This document shows positions 1-8,497 of a stretch of DNA of 64,000 nt, piece by piece. The translations under genes and the position numbers were made by a program. The stretch spans positions 62,001 through 126,000 of the forward strand of contig NZ_JABULX010000002.1 of assembly GCF_013328345.1 (NCBI RefSeq), read 5' to 3'. The first letter of the stretch is position 1. The number at the start of each line of letters is the position of its first letter. This DNA comes from Marinifaba aquimaris (GTDB taxonomy: Bacteria; Pseudomonadota; Gammaproteobacteria; Enterobacterales; Alteromonadaceae). The notes under the pieces were generated by a model. That model was not told the DNA's origin and did no database searches. It was given only the letters and a program-made list of their open reading frames with translations.

Positions 1-1271
1 TATACTTTTTGCCCATCTTTATCGACCGATGTTTCAGCATGAATGTGCTTCGCGTGTTTCCAAGCAAATACTAATGCAGATACGATCACACCAATAATTA
101 CCGCAACGGCAAGGTCATAAATAACAGTAACACCTGATACTAGGATGATAATGAAAGCATCGGTTGCCGGTATCTTGCGCATAATACGCAGCGACGACCA
201 TTCAAATGTGCCCAATACAACCATAAACATGATGCCGACTAAAGCCGCTAATGGGATCATTTCTATCAAACTGGCTGCAAATAATATAAAGCCCAGTAAT
301 ACTAAGGCAGCAGTAATGCCCGATAGACGACCACGACCACCGGAATTGATATTAATCATAGATTGACCAATCATGGCACAACCACCCATACCACCAAAGA
401 AGCCGTTAGTAGTGTTGGCTAAACCTTGACCAATACACTCTTTATTGCCTTTACCACGAGTATCCGTGATCTCATCAATCAAGCTCAATGTTAATAACGA
501 TTCGATTAAACCAATCGCAGCAATAATGAGCGCATAAGGTAAAACAATGAGGAAAGTTTCCATCGTAAATGGCACGACAGGGATGGCGAAACTAGGCAGT
601 TCACCCTGTAAGCTTGCAGTGGCTGCTTGCTCTGCAGGTAACATATCACGGACGTAATCAATAACGGTACGCGCTTCTAAATCTAACCCCATCACTAGCA
701 AAGTCACAGTAACAATAGCAACTAAGCCGGCAGGTACGGCTGTTGTGAATTTAGGTAGGAAGTGGCAAATAGCCATAGTTAAAGCAATCAAAGCAACCAT
801 AGTTGTCATCATGCCGCTTTCCATAATCACCATTTCACCCACATCGTTCTTAACCAAGAACTGGCCAAATTGTGCAAGTAAAATAACGATGGCAAGACCG
901 TTAACAAACCCCAGCATTACGGGGTGAGGGACCATTCGAATAAACTTCCCGAGCTTGAATATACCCGCGAGTATTTGAATAAGACCGGCGAGAATAACTG
1001 CGGCAAATAAATATTGAACACCGTGCATAGCAACGAGTGAAACATACACAACAGCTGTTGCGCCTGTTGCACCTGAAATCATACCTGGGCGACCACCAAA
1101 AATAGAGGTGATCAAGCCCATCATAAAGGCCGCATAAAGCCCGACCATAGGCTCAACCCCTGCAACAAAGGCAAAGGCAACCGCTTCCGGTACTAAGGCT
1201 AACGCCACAGTAACACCGGAAAGAACGTCATTTTTAACGTTCGACTGGTTACTATTAATTAAGTTAAACAT
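1..1271 (-). CDS. SulP family inorganic anion transporter (3' end cut by window)
   Basis: Multi-pass inner-membrane anion transporter of the SulP/SLC26 family, whose members move sulfate or bicarbonate by proton or sodium symport or exchange. The ATG is at 1271 (protein begins [10 protein letters not shown]) and about 423 codons are visible before the window edge. SulP hallmarks are the early [17 protein letters not shown] segment, the GATGATAVV helix and the conserved [17 protein letters not shown] stretch. The reading frame continues past position 1, where the C-terminal STAS domain would be expected, so the substrate cannot be told. It lies downstream of rnfH on the same strand with a gap of about 130 bp and could be transcribed separately. 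The family is clear; the ion is not. Confidence 0.85.
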   Translation of the reverse strand, partial: MFNLINSNQSNVKNDVLSGVTVALALVPEAVAFAFVAGVEPMVGLYAAFMMGLITSIFGGRPGMISGATGATAVVYVSLVAMHGVQYLFAAVILAGLIQILAGIFKLGKFIRMVPHPVMLGFVNGLAIVILLAQFGQFLVKNDVGEMVIMESGMMTTMVALIALTMAICHFLPKFTTAVPAGLVAIVTVTLLVMGLDLEARTVIDYVRDMLPAEQAATASLQGELPSFAIPVVPFTMETFLIVLPYALIIAAIGLIESLLTLSLIDEITDTRGKGNKECIGQGLANTTNGFFGGMGGCAMIGQSMININSGGRGRLSGITAALVLLGFILFAASLIEMIPLAALVGIMFMVVLGTFEWSSLRIMRKIPATDAFIIILVSGVTVIYDLAVAVIIGVIVSALVFAWKHAKHIHAETSVDKDGQKV

Positions 1272-1399
1272 GAATAGATCTGCTTAAAAAGTGAATGGAA
1301 ATTAAGGCGCGCGAGTATAGCGAAAAGCGCCCTTAACTTAAAGGAATTGAATATAAATATTGATTAAATTTTAGCTAGATGCAAATAAGCTGGAGGGGG

Positions 1400-1753
1400 T
1401 TAAGCTTTGTTTTCACTTCTCAACTTATTGGGGCGACCACCGGTAACTTTATCCGCACGGCCTTCTTCTTTGGCTTTTTCGGCGCGGCGGCGACGAATCT
1501 CTTTGGGATCAGCGATCAGTGGGCGGTATATTTCGATGCGATCACCTTCGTTGATGCTTTCAGTCAGCTTTCGGTTGCGACTCCACACACCGACTTTATT
1601 TTTGGCTAAGTCAATTTCAGGGTATAGCGCTAAAATTCCAGAAGCTTTGATACAGTTTTCAATCGTTTCACCTTCATCGACCTCGACGACTAAAAGGCTT
1701 TGCTTTTGTGGTAAGGCAAAAACAACTTCTATTTGTATTTTGTTCTGGCTCAT
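1400..1753 (-). CDS. rnfH: RnfH family protein (UPF0125)
   Basis: Small 117-residue protein of the RnfH/UPF0125 family, a ubiquitin-like beta-grasp fold of uncertain role (also called RatB). The family pattern is seen in the N-terminal strand [13 protein letters not shown], the central [25 protein letters not shown] and a basic tail ([14 protein letters not shown]). The length is normal. It follows ratA by 33 bp on the same strand, the usual ratA-rnfH pair that stands divergent to smpB in gammaproteobacteria. The bamE gene that often comes next is absent here and a SulP transporter follows instead. Confidence 0.9.
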   Translation of the reverse strand: MSQNKIQIEVVFALPQKQSLLVVEVDEGETIENCIKASGILALYPEIDLAKNKVGVWSRNRKLTESINEGDRIEIYRPLIADPKEIRRRRAEKAKEEGRADKVTGGRPNKLRSENKA

Positions 1754-1786
1754 AAAATTGAATAACTTTTTTACTGTGGCTACATA

Positions 1787-2215
1787 TTAAGCTAGCTGAT
1801 TGGCTCGGCTGATGAAGGCTTTAACCATATTATTGGCAACGTGATTAAAGATCTTACCAAAAGCCAGGGCAACTAATTTGTTAGAAAACTCAAAATCAAG
1901 CTCTAAACTCACTTTACAAGCTTCTTCATCAAGTGGGATAAACTGCCAAACACCCGTTAGACGTTTAAATGGGCCATCAACCAAGGTCATTTTAACTTGG
2001 TTTTTATCAATGAAGGTATTGCAGGTGGTAAACCATTTATTGACAGCGCCTTTACCGATTTTTAATGATGCAGTCATTTCACTTTCATTAGATGAGATCA
2101 CTTTTGCGCCAAGGCAATCGGGTAAGAATTCAGGGTACGCAGACACGTCATTAACTAAATCAAACATGGTTTCGGCACTGTGCATAACCAGCGCGTCACG
2201 TTGTATGGTTGGCAT
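1787..2215 (-). CDS. ratA: RatA/COQ10-type START-fold protein
   Basis: 142-residue single-domain protein of the polyketide cyclase/START superfamily, RatA (YfjG) branch, related to the coenzyme Q-binding Coq10 proteins. In E. coli RatA was reported to block 70S ribosome formation, while the homology suggests quinone binding; which applies here is not known. The recognisable start is MPTIQRDALVMHSAETMFDL, followed by the typical VSAYPEFLPDC segment and a C-terminal helix with VANNMVKAF. It is the first gene of a minus-strand pair with rnfH and is divergent from smpB, with about 140 bp between for both promoters. Confidence 0.9.
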   Translation of the reverse strand: MPTIQRDALVMHSAETMFDLVNDVSAYPEFLPDCLGAKVISSNESEMTASLKIGKGAVNKWFTTCNTFIDKNQVKMTLVDGPFKRLTGVWQFIPLDEEACKVSLELDFEFSNKLVALAFGKIFNHVANNMVKAFISRANQLA

Positions 2216-2354
2216 CTACTAACCTCAAATTGCGAAAGAGCGCGGATTCTAACACATAATCTGTATTTGGCAGAAAGATCTGAGAAAGATTTTAATGGCG
2301 AGTTAAGCCCCAATCCGTATAATATGCCGCCGAATAGGATTGAGAAAGTAGACC

Positions 2355-2840
2355 ATGAGTAAAGCGAAGAACAAAGCCAAACCACAAAGCAATACCATAG
2401 CGCTGAATAAAAAAGCACGTCATGAATTTATTCTCGAAGATAAATTTGAAGCGGGTATCGAGCTACAAGGTTGGGAAGTGAAAAGTATTCGCGCTGGTAA
2501 AGTGAATATCTCAGAAACCTTCGTCACCATTCAAAATGGTGAAGCCTATTTAGTCGGCGCACAAATCCAACCTCTTCACGCAGCTTCGACTCACGTTGTG
2601 GCAAACCCTGAGCGCAGCCGTAAACTATTACTCAGCCGCCGTGAATTAGATCGCTTAATCGGCGCAAGAGATCGTCAAGGCTACTCTCTAATAGCGACGG
2701 CGATGTATTGGAAGAAATGTTGGGTAAAACTAGAGTTTTTCACAGGTAAAGGTAAAAAGTCTCACGATAAACGAACCGATCTCAAAGACAAAGACTGGTC
2801 GCGCCAAAAAGAGCGAATCATGAAACACTCTGCTCGCTAA
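2355..2840 (+). CDS. smpB: SsrA-binding protein SmpB
   Basis: tmRNA-binding protein needed for trans-translation, which frees ribosomes stalled on broken mRNAs. The 161-residue protein has the usual basic N-terminus (SKAKNKAKP), the core motif [19 protein letters not shown] and the basic C-terminal tail [16 protein letters not shown] that enters the decoding centre. The ATG at 2355 gives the family's standard length. The ssrA (tmRNA) gene, often beside smpB in related bacteria, is not found next to it here. It is followed after 13 bp by the DUF1415 gene, so the two may be co-transcribed. Confidence 0.96.
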   Translation: MSKAKNKAKPQSNTIALNKKARHEFILEDKFEAGIELQGWEVKSIRAGKVNISETFVTIQNGEAYLVGAQIQPLHAASTHVVANPERSRKLLLSRRELDRLIGARDRQGYSLIATAMYWKKCWVKLEFFTGKGKKSHDKRTDLKDKDWSRQKERIMKHSAR

Positions 2841-2853
2841 TTGAACTCGGCAC

Positions 2854-3423
2854 ATGGCTTTAATTACAGATACACCTATCCAACAAGCCGTTGAAACTTG
2901 GCTTGTACAAGTTGTCATCGGTTTAAACCTGTGCCCTTTTGCAGCCAAGCCACATAAAAATAAACAAATCCGTATCAGTATCAGTGATGCAAAATACGAT
3001 GGTGATTTAGCCGATGACTTAAAGGCTGAGCTAGATAAGCTTTGCGTAACCAATGCTGATGAGCTCGATACCACACTCTTGATTGTACCCAATATGTTGA
3101 GTGATTTTCATCATTACAACGACTTCCTATTTGAACAAGCAGACGCCCTTCTCGATGAGTATGATTGGTCTGGCACCTATCAAATTGCCAGCTTTCATCC
3201 AGAGTATTGTTTTGAAGGTTTACCCGCCAATGACGAGCAGAATCTAACTAATCGTTCTCCATTTCCGATCCTACACATTTTAAGAGAAGATAGTTTATCT
3301 AGAGGCATCGATCATTTTCCAGATGTTGATGCGATCCCCGAGAACAACATCAAACGCATCTTAAGTTTGAGCGAACAAGAAAAACAAAAACTGTTCGGTT
3401 ATTTAAGTCTAGAAAATCTCTAA
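2854..3423 (+). CDS. DUF1415 family protein
   Basis: 189-residue soluble protein of the DUF1415 family, widespread in gammaproteobacteria and without a firmly known function. The family signature near the N-terminus is seen as VVIGLNLCPFAAKPHK, with more conserved blocks at DFHHYNDFLFEQAD and YQIASFHPEYCFEG. The single Cys and the clustered His/Asp residues would suit a metal or redox site, but that is a guess. No signal peptide is seen. It sits 13 bp after smpB and may be translated from the same message. Confidence 0.85.
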   Translation: MALITDTPIQQAVETWLVQVVIGLNLCPFAAKPHKNKQIRISISDAKYDGDLADDLKAELDKLCVTNADELDTTLLIVPNMLSDFHHYNDFLFEQADALLDEYDWSGTYQIASFHPEYCFEGLPANDEQNLTNRSPFPILHILREDSLSRGIDHFPDVDAIPENNIKRILSLSEQEKQKLFGYLSLENL

Positions 3424-3520
3424 CCAGTTATATTAAAGTAACGTTAATCTCTAACATTTTTATACAAAAACAACTATCCTAATGCAGATTTTAAAATCTA
3501 AAAACTAAGGATAGATTCAA

Positions 3521-5170
3521 ATGCGCCAACCCATTATTTGGCTATTCGCCATACTAATGAGCTTTGCTGGCTTTAGTTATGCCCAAGCAACTCAAACAAA
3601 CTTAACCCCGCAACAACAAATCGAACAAAAAATTAAGCGTTATCAAAAGCGCTATAACGAAATTGAAGCTTTGCGCAGTGAAGTAAAAAACTTAACAGGT
3701 AGTGATGCACAAGCACTTAACTACCTCATTGCCCAAAAGCAGCTTATCGCTTTTGAAAGCTTAGATAATTTAGTTGATCAAGCACGTGAACAACCACTTG
3801 ATGAAGCAACAAAAAAACAACTAGAAAGCTTTTTAATGCCAATTGGTGGATTTATTGCTGATACCATCAAAAAAGAGCAAAAAACATACAAAACAGCATC
3901 AGCAAAATTAGACCAATTCACCATTGACGGTTTTGAGCTATATATGCGCCATAACGAAAAGCAAGATTTAGCTTTAACGTTATTAGTAGGTCATTTAGAA
4001 AATCTAAAACTGGCTAATTTAGAAGATGCAAAAACAACGGCTTACGTTAAAAAAGCACTGACAGAGCGCGCAGAGCTACTTACAGGTAAACTGGAATTTT
4101 TAGATACTGAAATTGGTGAAATAGAAAAACTTTTAGCGCTAAAACCAGAGGAAGCAAGTTTATTAGACAGAAAAACTTTCTCTACAGAAACCTTAAAACT
4201 AAGCCGATCGAGTTTAGAGCAAACGATCAGTCACTTACTTGAATTTGATATCAATACGGATTACTACCAACAAGCACTATTAGCTTCAGGTGGAGAAATC
4301 AGCTCTAACTTATTACACGCTTCAGTGATTACCAACCTAATTAACAGCTGGTTTGAAGGTTTTGGTGAGTTCTTTGCTCAAAACGGCGGAGAGATTATTT
4401 TTAAAATATTCATCATTGCCGTCATTCTTTACTTATTCATCAAGTTATCAAATGTCGCTAAGAAAGTGCTTTACAAGAGCTTAGATAAATCAAACTTAAA
4501 CTTATCTAGCTTAATGAAAGAGATGATTGTCTCTATCGCCTCTCGCATCATTTTAATCATAGGTATTTTAATTGCTTTAGCTCAACTGGGGATTTCACTA
4601 GCACCTATCTTAGCGGGTCTAGGCGTAGCAGGTTTCATTATCGGTTTCGCCTTGCAAGATACTTTGGGCAACTTTGCATCAGGCTTAATGATTTTAATTT
4701 ATCGTCCTTATGATGTGAAAGATGTAGTTGAAGTCGCTGGAGGTGTATCAGGTGAAGTTAAGAGTATGAATTTAGTTTCGACGACCATTCTTACTTTCGA
4801 TAACCAGACCTTGGTATTACCTAATAGTAAGATCTGGGGCGATGTCATTAAAAACGTGACCGCACAAAAAGTGCGACGTGTTGATATGGTATTTGGTATT
4901 GGCTACAGCGACGATATCGCCAAAGCTGAACGAGTGTTACAAGAGATCGTTGATAAGCACGAGAAGGTTTTACCAAAGCCAGCACGTAACATCAAAGTGC
5001 ACGTTTTAAATTCATCATCAGTTGACTTTATTGTTCGTCCTTGGGTGAAAACAGCTGACTATTGGGATGTGTACTGGGACATCACGCGTGAAGTTAAACT
5101 GCGCTTTGACCAAGAAAATATTTCAATTCCATTCCCGCAGCAAGACGTACATTTATACAAAGCAGACTAA
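3521..5170 (+). CDS. MscS-type mechanosensitive ion channel
   Basis: 549-residue inner-membrane channel that should open under membrane tension and release solutes on hypo-osmotic shock. A cleavable signal peptide (residues 1-22, ending FSYAQA) leads into a periplasmic domain of about 240 residues rich in Lys/Glu/Gln and predicted coiled coil. Membrane segments follow near residues 290-390. The pore helix and MscS core are clear: GLGVAGFIIGFALQDTLGNF, then the beta domain with VLPNSKIWGDVIKN. It is larger than E. coli MscS (286 aa), resembling the middle-sized MscS homologues with an added periplasmic sensor region. An AAGGA ribosome site precedes the ATG at 3521 and a strong terminator follows the gene. 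Confidence 0.9.
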   Translation: MRQPIIWLFAILMSFAGFSYAQATQTNLTPQQQIEQKIKRYQKRYNEIEALRSEVKNLTGSDAQALNYLIAQKQLIAFESLDNLVDQAREQPLDEATKKQLESFLMPIGGFIADTIKKEQKTYKTASAKLDQFTIDGFELYMRHNEKQDLALTLLVGHLENLKLANLEDAKTTAYVKKALTERAELLTGKLEFLDTEIGEIEKLLALKPEEASLLDRKTFSTETLKLSRSSLEQTISHLLEFDINTDYYQQALLASGGEISSNLLHASVITNLINSWFEGFGEFFAQNGGEIIFKIFIIAVILYLFIKLSNVAKKVLYKSLDKSNLNLSSLMKEMIVSIASRIILIIGILIALAQLGISLAPILAGLGVAGFIIGFALQDTLGNFASGLMILIYRPYDVKDVVEVAGGVSGEVKSMNLVSTTILTFDNQTLVLPNSKIWGDVIKNVTAQKVRRVDMVFGIGYSDDIAKAERVLQEIVDKHEKVLPKPARNIKVHVLNSSSVDFIVRPWVKTADYWDVYWDITREVKLRFDQENISIPFPQQDVHLYKAD

Positions 5171-5186
5171 CCGCTCCCCTACTCCT

Positions 5187-5226
5187 CAAACCTTTCGCCA
5201 AAAGCGAAAGGTTTGACCCTTTTTTT
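5187..5226 (+). terminator. Rho-independent terminator after the MscS gene
   Basis: Perfect 12-bp stem (CAAACCTTTCGC pairing with GCGAAAGGTTTG), 5-nt loop CAAAA, followed by a run of seven T. It ends the MscS transcript and separates it from the cytochrome gene. Confidence 0.93.
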
Positions 5227-5288
5227 GCCATTTTCTTTTTATTTAATTGTCTTAATATTTGGATAACACCTTTATTGAGAGATTTGAA

Positions 5289-5834
5289 ATGGCTAGCCCA
5301 ACTTCGTATAACACCACCAGTAAATGCCTACATTGGCTAACAGGAATACTTGTTTTAGCTTTATTTGGCTTGGGTTTCTGGATGGTCGATTTAAGCTATT
5401 ACCACGCTTGGTATCGCACCAGTATGGAGCTACATAAAAGTATAGGTGTGATTCTCGCCTTGCTATTTATCTGGCGATTAGTGAATCGGCTGACATCAAC
5501 GCAGCCCTCGCCCATAGCCAAGCAAGCTTGGCAAAAATTAGCAGCCCACATGACACACTTAATGCTCTACGTCTTGGTTTTCAGCATTTTTATCACAGGC
5601 TACTTAATATCAACAGCAGATGGACGCTCAATTGAAATATTTGAACTGATTGCTATCCCTGCATTGATAGCAGAAGGCGAGCAACAAGCTGAGCTCGCTG
5701 GCAGTATCCATAAATGGTTAGCTTACAGTGTAATTGGCTTAGTGGTTTTACACGCAACAGCTGCACTTAAGCATCATTTTATCGACAAAGACGTAACACT
5801 AAGCCGCATGTGGTTTAAATCAAAACACAACTAA
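5289..5834 (+). CDS. Cytochrome b561 family protein
   Basis: Di-haem inner-membrane cytochrome b of the bacterial b561 (CybB) family, expected to pass electrons between quinol and a periplasmic partner. It has four transmembrane helices and the four expected haem-ligand histidines, in KCLHWLTG, MELHKSIG and the final-helix pair around SIHKWLAYS and VVLHATAALKHH. The ATG at 5289 is chosen over an upstream TTG at 5259 because a GAGAG ribosome site lies 8 nt before it and family members start at this point. It is 23 bp upstream of the YceI gene; b561 and YceI genes are paired in many proteobacteria, as yceJ-yceI in E. coli. Confidence 0.9.
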   Translation: MASPTSYNTTSKCLHWLTGILVLALFGLGFWMVDLSYYHAWYRTSMELHKSIGVILALLFIWRLVNRLTSTQPSPIAKQAWQKLAAHMTHLMLYVLVFSIFITGYLISTADGRSIEIFELIAIPALIAEGEQQAELAGSIHKWLAYSVIGLVVLHATAALKHHFIDKDVTLSRMWFKSKHN

Positions 5835-5857
5835 ACATTCTTCAACAGGAGCCCGTT

Positions 5858-6433
5858 ATGAAAAAAGTTATCGCAGGCAGTATATTCGCAATCAGTGCGA
5901 TATTTGCTAACTCAGTACAAGCAAACGACTATATTATTGATACTAAAGGTGCCCACGCATCAATCGAATTCAAAATAAAACACTTAGGCTATAGCTGGTT
6001 AACTGGTCGCTTTAATCGTTTTGATGGTGAATTTAGCTATGATGCGAGTAAACCAGAACAAGCCCAAATTACTGTTAATATCGACCCTGCCAGTATTGAC
6101 TCAAACCACGCAGAGCGAGACAAGCACTTGCGCAGTGGCGATTTTTTATCTGTGACCAATCACAAAACATCAAAGTTTGTTAGTACGCAAGTAAAAGACC
6201 AAGGAAATGGAAAGCTCAGTATTACAGGTGATTTCACTTTGCACGGTGTGACTAAATCAATTGAAATTGATGCCCAAAAAGTTGGCGAAGGTAAAGACCC
6301 TTGGGGAGGCTACCGAGTCGGCTTCACAGGTACAACCGAAATTGCTCTTGAAGACTTTGGTATAAAAAACACACTGGGGCCAGACTCTGCTAACGTCTAC
6401 CTTAGCTTAAATATTGAAGGAATTCGTAAATAG
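5858..6433 (+). CDS. YceI family periplasmic protein
   Basis: 191-residue exported lipocalin-like protein; YceI-fold proteins bind long isoprenoid or other lipid chains in a beta barrel. Signal peptide: residues 1-22, cut after ANSVQA. The mature domain carries the family blocks DTKGAHASIEFKIKHLGYSW, an internal HAERDKHLRSGDFLSV and TGDFTLHGVTKSIEID. It follows the cytochrome b561 gene closely behind an AGGAG site, matching the E. coli yceJ-yceI arrangement, so an electron-transfer or quinone-handling pair is plausible but not shown. Confidence 0.92.
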   Translation: MKKVIAGSIFAISAIFANSVQANDYIIDTKGAHASIEFKIKHLGYSWLTGRFNRFDGEFSYDASKPEQAQITVNIDPASIDSNHAERDKHLRSGDFLSVTNHKTSKFVSTQVKDQGNGKLSITGDFTLHGVTKSIEIDAQKVGEGKDPWGGYRVGFTGTTEIALEDFGIKNTLGPDSANVYLSLNIEGIRK

Positions 6434-6440
6434 CAAAATT

Positions 6441-6471
6441 ATGGCTTGAGGAAATCCTCCTTAAGCCATGT
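6441..6471 (+). terminator. Hairpin after the YceI gene, possible terminator
   Basis: Inverted repeat just after the YceI stop: TGGCTT and GAGG on the left pair with CCTC and AAGCCA on the right, with a small bulge and a short AAAT loop. No T run follows, so termination is uncertain. Confidence 0.4.
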
Positions 6472-6490
6472 AAGACATTTCCCACACCCG

Positions 6491-6510
6491 TGTAAGTTTT
6501 TCCTTTTACA
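6491..6510. promoter_or_regulatory. GacA/UvrY-like upstream activating palindrome
   Basis: TGTAAG near-palindrome with TTTACA (TGTAA, 10 nt, TTACA) about 165 bp upstream of the predicted start of the CsrB-like RNA. GacA/UvrY-family regulators activate csrB/rsm RNAs from a TGTAAG-N6-CTTACA box at about this distance. The spacing here is 2 nt longer than that consensus, so this is a candidate only. Confidence 0.45.
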
Positions 6511-6622
6511 TAACCCAATTTTCATCTGGCAAATAGATAGAAAAACAATAAAAATCAGAATCTTATATATATCAAGGCTATTTTAGAGATGAGAAATTAA
6601 CGACTTACTGAAAATAGGTCAG

Positions 6623-6650
6623 TTGCGATCAAAACAGATTAACCTATTAT
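6623..6650 (+). promoter_or_regulatory. Predicted sigma-70 promoter of the CsrB-like RNA
   Basis: TTGCGA at 6623-6628 and TATTAT at 6645-6650, spaced 16 bp. This predicts a transcript start near 6657-6661, immediately before the first GGA motif. Confidence 0.55.
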
Positions 6651-6658
6651 TAAACACA

Positions 6659-6897
6659 TCGGAGCAGGGATGATGACTAGGAAAGTCGAGCTAGGTTGAG
6701 GATGACCTAAAAGGATACTCTGGATTTTACGAAGGAAATTGTTTTTTCAAGGACACGAAAAAACGCAGGATGCACTAGGACAAACATGATGTTTTTTCAC
6801 TCAAGGTAGAGTGAACAAAGGACGCAAAGCTAGGGTGCTTTGCAAAAAAATGGAAAGCTAACCGTCTATAAAACGCTCGCCTCTGGCGGGCGTTTTT
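6659..6897 (+). ncRNA. CsrB/RsmB-type CsrA-sequestering small RNA
   Basis: No credible reading frame lies here, but about twelve GGA motifs fall within 195 nt (at 6661, 6668, 6680, 6700, 6713, 6722, 6734, 6751, 6768, 6778, 6820 and 6852), many in the AGGA/AAGGA form bound by CsrA/RsmA. Several sit in hairpin loops: GACT-aggaa-AGTC; AGGT-tgaggatg-ACCT; an 8-bp stem GTTTTTTC/GAAAAAAC around AAGGACAC; and further stems (CACTC/GAGTG, GCAAAGC/GCTTTGC) with AAGGT and AGGGT loops. The RNA ends at a strong terminator and has a promoter of its own. This is the architecture of CsrB/CsrC/RsmB RNAs, which titrate CsrA and so relieve repression of biofilm and secretion genes. Length (about 240 nt) is at the short end for CsrB. 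Recognised by pattern, not by a covariance search. Confidence 0.85.
6870..6897 (+). terminator. Terminator of the CsrB-like RNA
   Basis: Twelve-pair stem (AAAACGC then TCGCC, pairing with GGCGG then GCGTTTT), three-base loop TCT, T-rich 3' arm. Confidence 0.92.
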
Positions 6898-7053
6898 CAT
6901 TTCAGTAGATTAATTTAACAACAATATCTAGCCAATTAACACTATTTAGCTCACTAGTTTATAATTAAAAGTTGTTTGAAATAGAAGTTTCTGGTATAGA
7001 TAGCCGCCTTAAACTATTTCAGAACAGATGTAGCACGATTAGGAGACCATCGT

Positions 7054-7503
7054 ATGCCTGCTGGCAAAGATAAAAAACCACTTGGTATTATGGCAACTGC
7101 TGGTTTAGACCCATATCAAGAAAAGCCAGGCGAAGAATACATGAACACGGAGCAACTTGCTCACTTCAAGAAAATCTTGGAAGCTTGGCGCAGCCAACTA
7201 CGTGCAGAAGTAGATAAAACTATGGTGCACATGCAAGATGAAGCTGCAAACTTCCCTGATCCGGTTGACAGAGCAGCTCAAGAAGAAGAGTTCAGCTTAG
7301 AGCTTCGCGCACGTGACCGTGAACGCAAACTGATCAAGAAAATCGAAAAAACGCTTCAATTAATTGAAGAGGACGATTTTGGCTTCTGTAAAGAATGTGG
7401 TGTTGAAATTGGTATTCGCCGTCTAGAGGCGCGCCCTACAGCCGATTTATGTATCGATTGTAAAACACTTGCTGAAATTAAAGAAAAGCAAATGGCGGGT
7501 TAA
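7054..7503 (+). CDS. dksA: RNA polymerase-binding transcription factor DksA
   Basis: Secondary-channel regulator of RNA polymerase that works with ppGpp in the stringent response. The 149-residue protein has the full coiled-coil with the invariant tip aspartates in [20 protein letters not shown], and a complete four-cysteine zinc finger ([17 protein letters not shown], then CIDC). Length and sequence closely follow E. coli DksA. The ATG at 7054 has an AGGAG-like site upstream. It stands first in the classical dksA-gluQ-pcnB-folK order but is followed by its own terminator. Confidence 0.97.
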   Translation: MPAGKDKKPLGIMATAGLDPYQEKPGEEYMNTEQLAHFKKILEAWRSQLRAEVDKTMVHMQDEAANFPDPVDRAAQEEEFSLELRARDRERKLIKKIEKTLQLIEEDDFGFCKECGVEIGIRRLEARPTADLCIDCKTLAEIKEKQMAG

Positions 7504-7523
7504 GCCCTTTTCTTTTTATCAGT

Positions 7524-7553
7524 TAAAAGGCTTCTTTTTAAGAAGCCTTTTTT
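7524..7553 (+). terminator. Terminator after dksA
   Basis: Stem AAAAGGCTTCTT/AAGAAGCCTTTT with a short T loop and T-rich tail, between dksA and gluQ. Confidence 0.9.
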
Positions 7554-7567
7554 AATTCATCCAACTT

Positions 7568-8419
7568 ATGTCTCATCCACAATACATTGGCCGTTTTGCT
7601 CCCTCACCTTCAGGGCCATTACATTTTGGCTCTTTAGTTGCAGCCCTTGCTAGCTTTTTAGATGCTAAACATCACGCTGGTAAATGGTTAGTTCGCATCG
7701 AAGATATCGATCCACCAAGAGAGGAAAAAGGGGCTGATAAACTCATATTAAAGACCCTAGAAGCATTTAATCTTTATTGGGACGATAGCGTGCTCTATCA
7801 AAGCGAACGTCATGATGCATATCGCGAGCAATTAAATAGCTGGCTATCATCGGGGGATGCATTTGCTTGTGAGTGCACGCGCAAACAAATAAAACAACAA
7901 GGCGGCCATTATTATGGCTTCTGTCGAGATAAAGGCTTGCCTAAAGAGGGTCATGCAATCCGTTTTAAACACCAAGATGCAACCCTTAGCTTTAACGACT
8001 GTTATCTAGGCCATTACCAAGCAGATATCAATCAAGCCAAAGAAGACTTTTTAATTCACCGCCGGGATGGTTTGTTTGCCTACCAATTAGCAGTTGTTAT
8101 GGATGATAGCTTTCAAAATATTAGCCATGTAATTCGCGGCGCCGATCTACTGCCTACCACGGTTTGGCAAATTGATTTGTTTAAAGCACTTAAGGCAAAG
8201 TTACCAACCTTTGGCCACGTTCCATTAATGATGGCTGCAGATGGCCGCAAGCTCAGTAAACAAAACCACGCCCCAGCACTGGATATCTCACAATCCTCAG
8301 CATTGCTTTTTGATGCATTAATTGCATTAAAACAACAGCCGCCAAAAGCGCTCATTCACGAAAATAATCAAACCATCTTAGATTGGGCGATTATTAACTG
8401 GCAAAATCCATACAAATAA
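7568..8419 (+). CDS. gluQ: Glutamyl-Q tRNA(Asp) synthetase
   Basis: Paralogue of the glutamyl-tRNA synthetase catalytic domain that attaches glutamate to queuosine at position 34 of tRNA(Asp). The HIGH-type motif appears in APSPSGPLHFGSLVAA, the zinc site in CECTRKQIKQQ plus a downstream YGFCR, and a KMSKS-like element as GRKLSKQN. At 283 residues it lacks the anticodon-binding domain of true GluRS, as expected. It lies directly downstream of dksA, as in E. coli (yadB), but beyond a terminator, so it may need its own promoter or read-through. Confidence 0.94.
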   Translation: MSHPQYIGRFAPSPSGPLHFGSLVAALASFLDAKHHAGKWLVRIEDIDPPREEKGADKLILKTLEAFNLYWDDSVLYQSERHDAYREQLNSWLSSGDAFACECTRKQIKQQGGHYYGFCRDKGLPKEGHAIRFKHQDATLSFNDCYLGHYQADINQAKEDFLIHRRDGLFAYQLAVVMDDSFQNISHVIRGADLLPTTVWQIDLFKALKAKLPTFGHVPLMMAADGRKLSKQNHAPALDISQSSALLFDALIALKQQPPKALIHENNQTILDWAIINWQNPYK

Positions 8420-8484
8420 AGGTTTAGCTAGCGTTAGAAGGGGACTCTGGTATATTATTGGCGCTAAAATTTATCGCTCAGTAG

Positions 8485-8497
8485 TAAAGGTTCCATT
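8485..8497 (+). promoter_or_regulatory. Ribosome site and AUU start codon of pcnB
   Basis: AAAGG at 8486-8490 lies 4 nt before ATT at 8495-8497. No ATG, GTG or TTG occurs in frame between the upstream stop at 8465 and codon 71, so ATT is the best start. E. coli pcnB is a documented AUU-initiated gene, and the protein from this codon aligns end to end with it. Confidence 0.75.

Noticed and set aside
1407-1790. Plus-strand frame of 127 codons over rnfH.
   Set aside because: It is antisense to a well-conserved gene and shows no family features.
2841-2853. tmRNA gene next to smpB.
   Set aside because: The DUF1415 gene starts 13 bp after smpB; no tmRNA ends or tag sequence were seen nearby.
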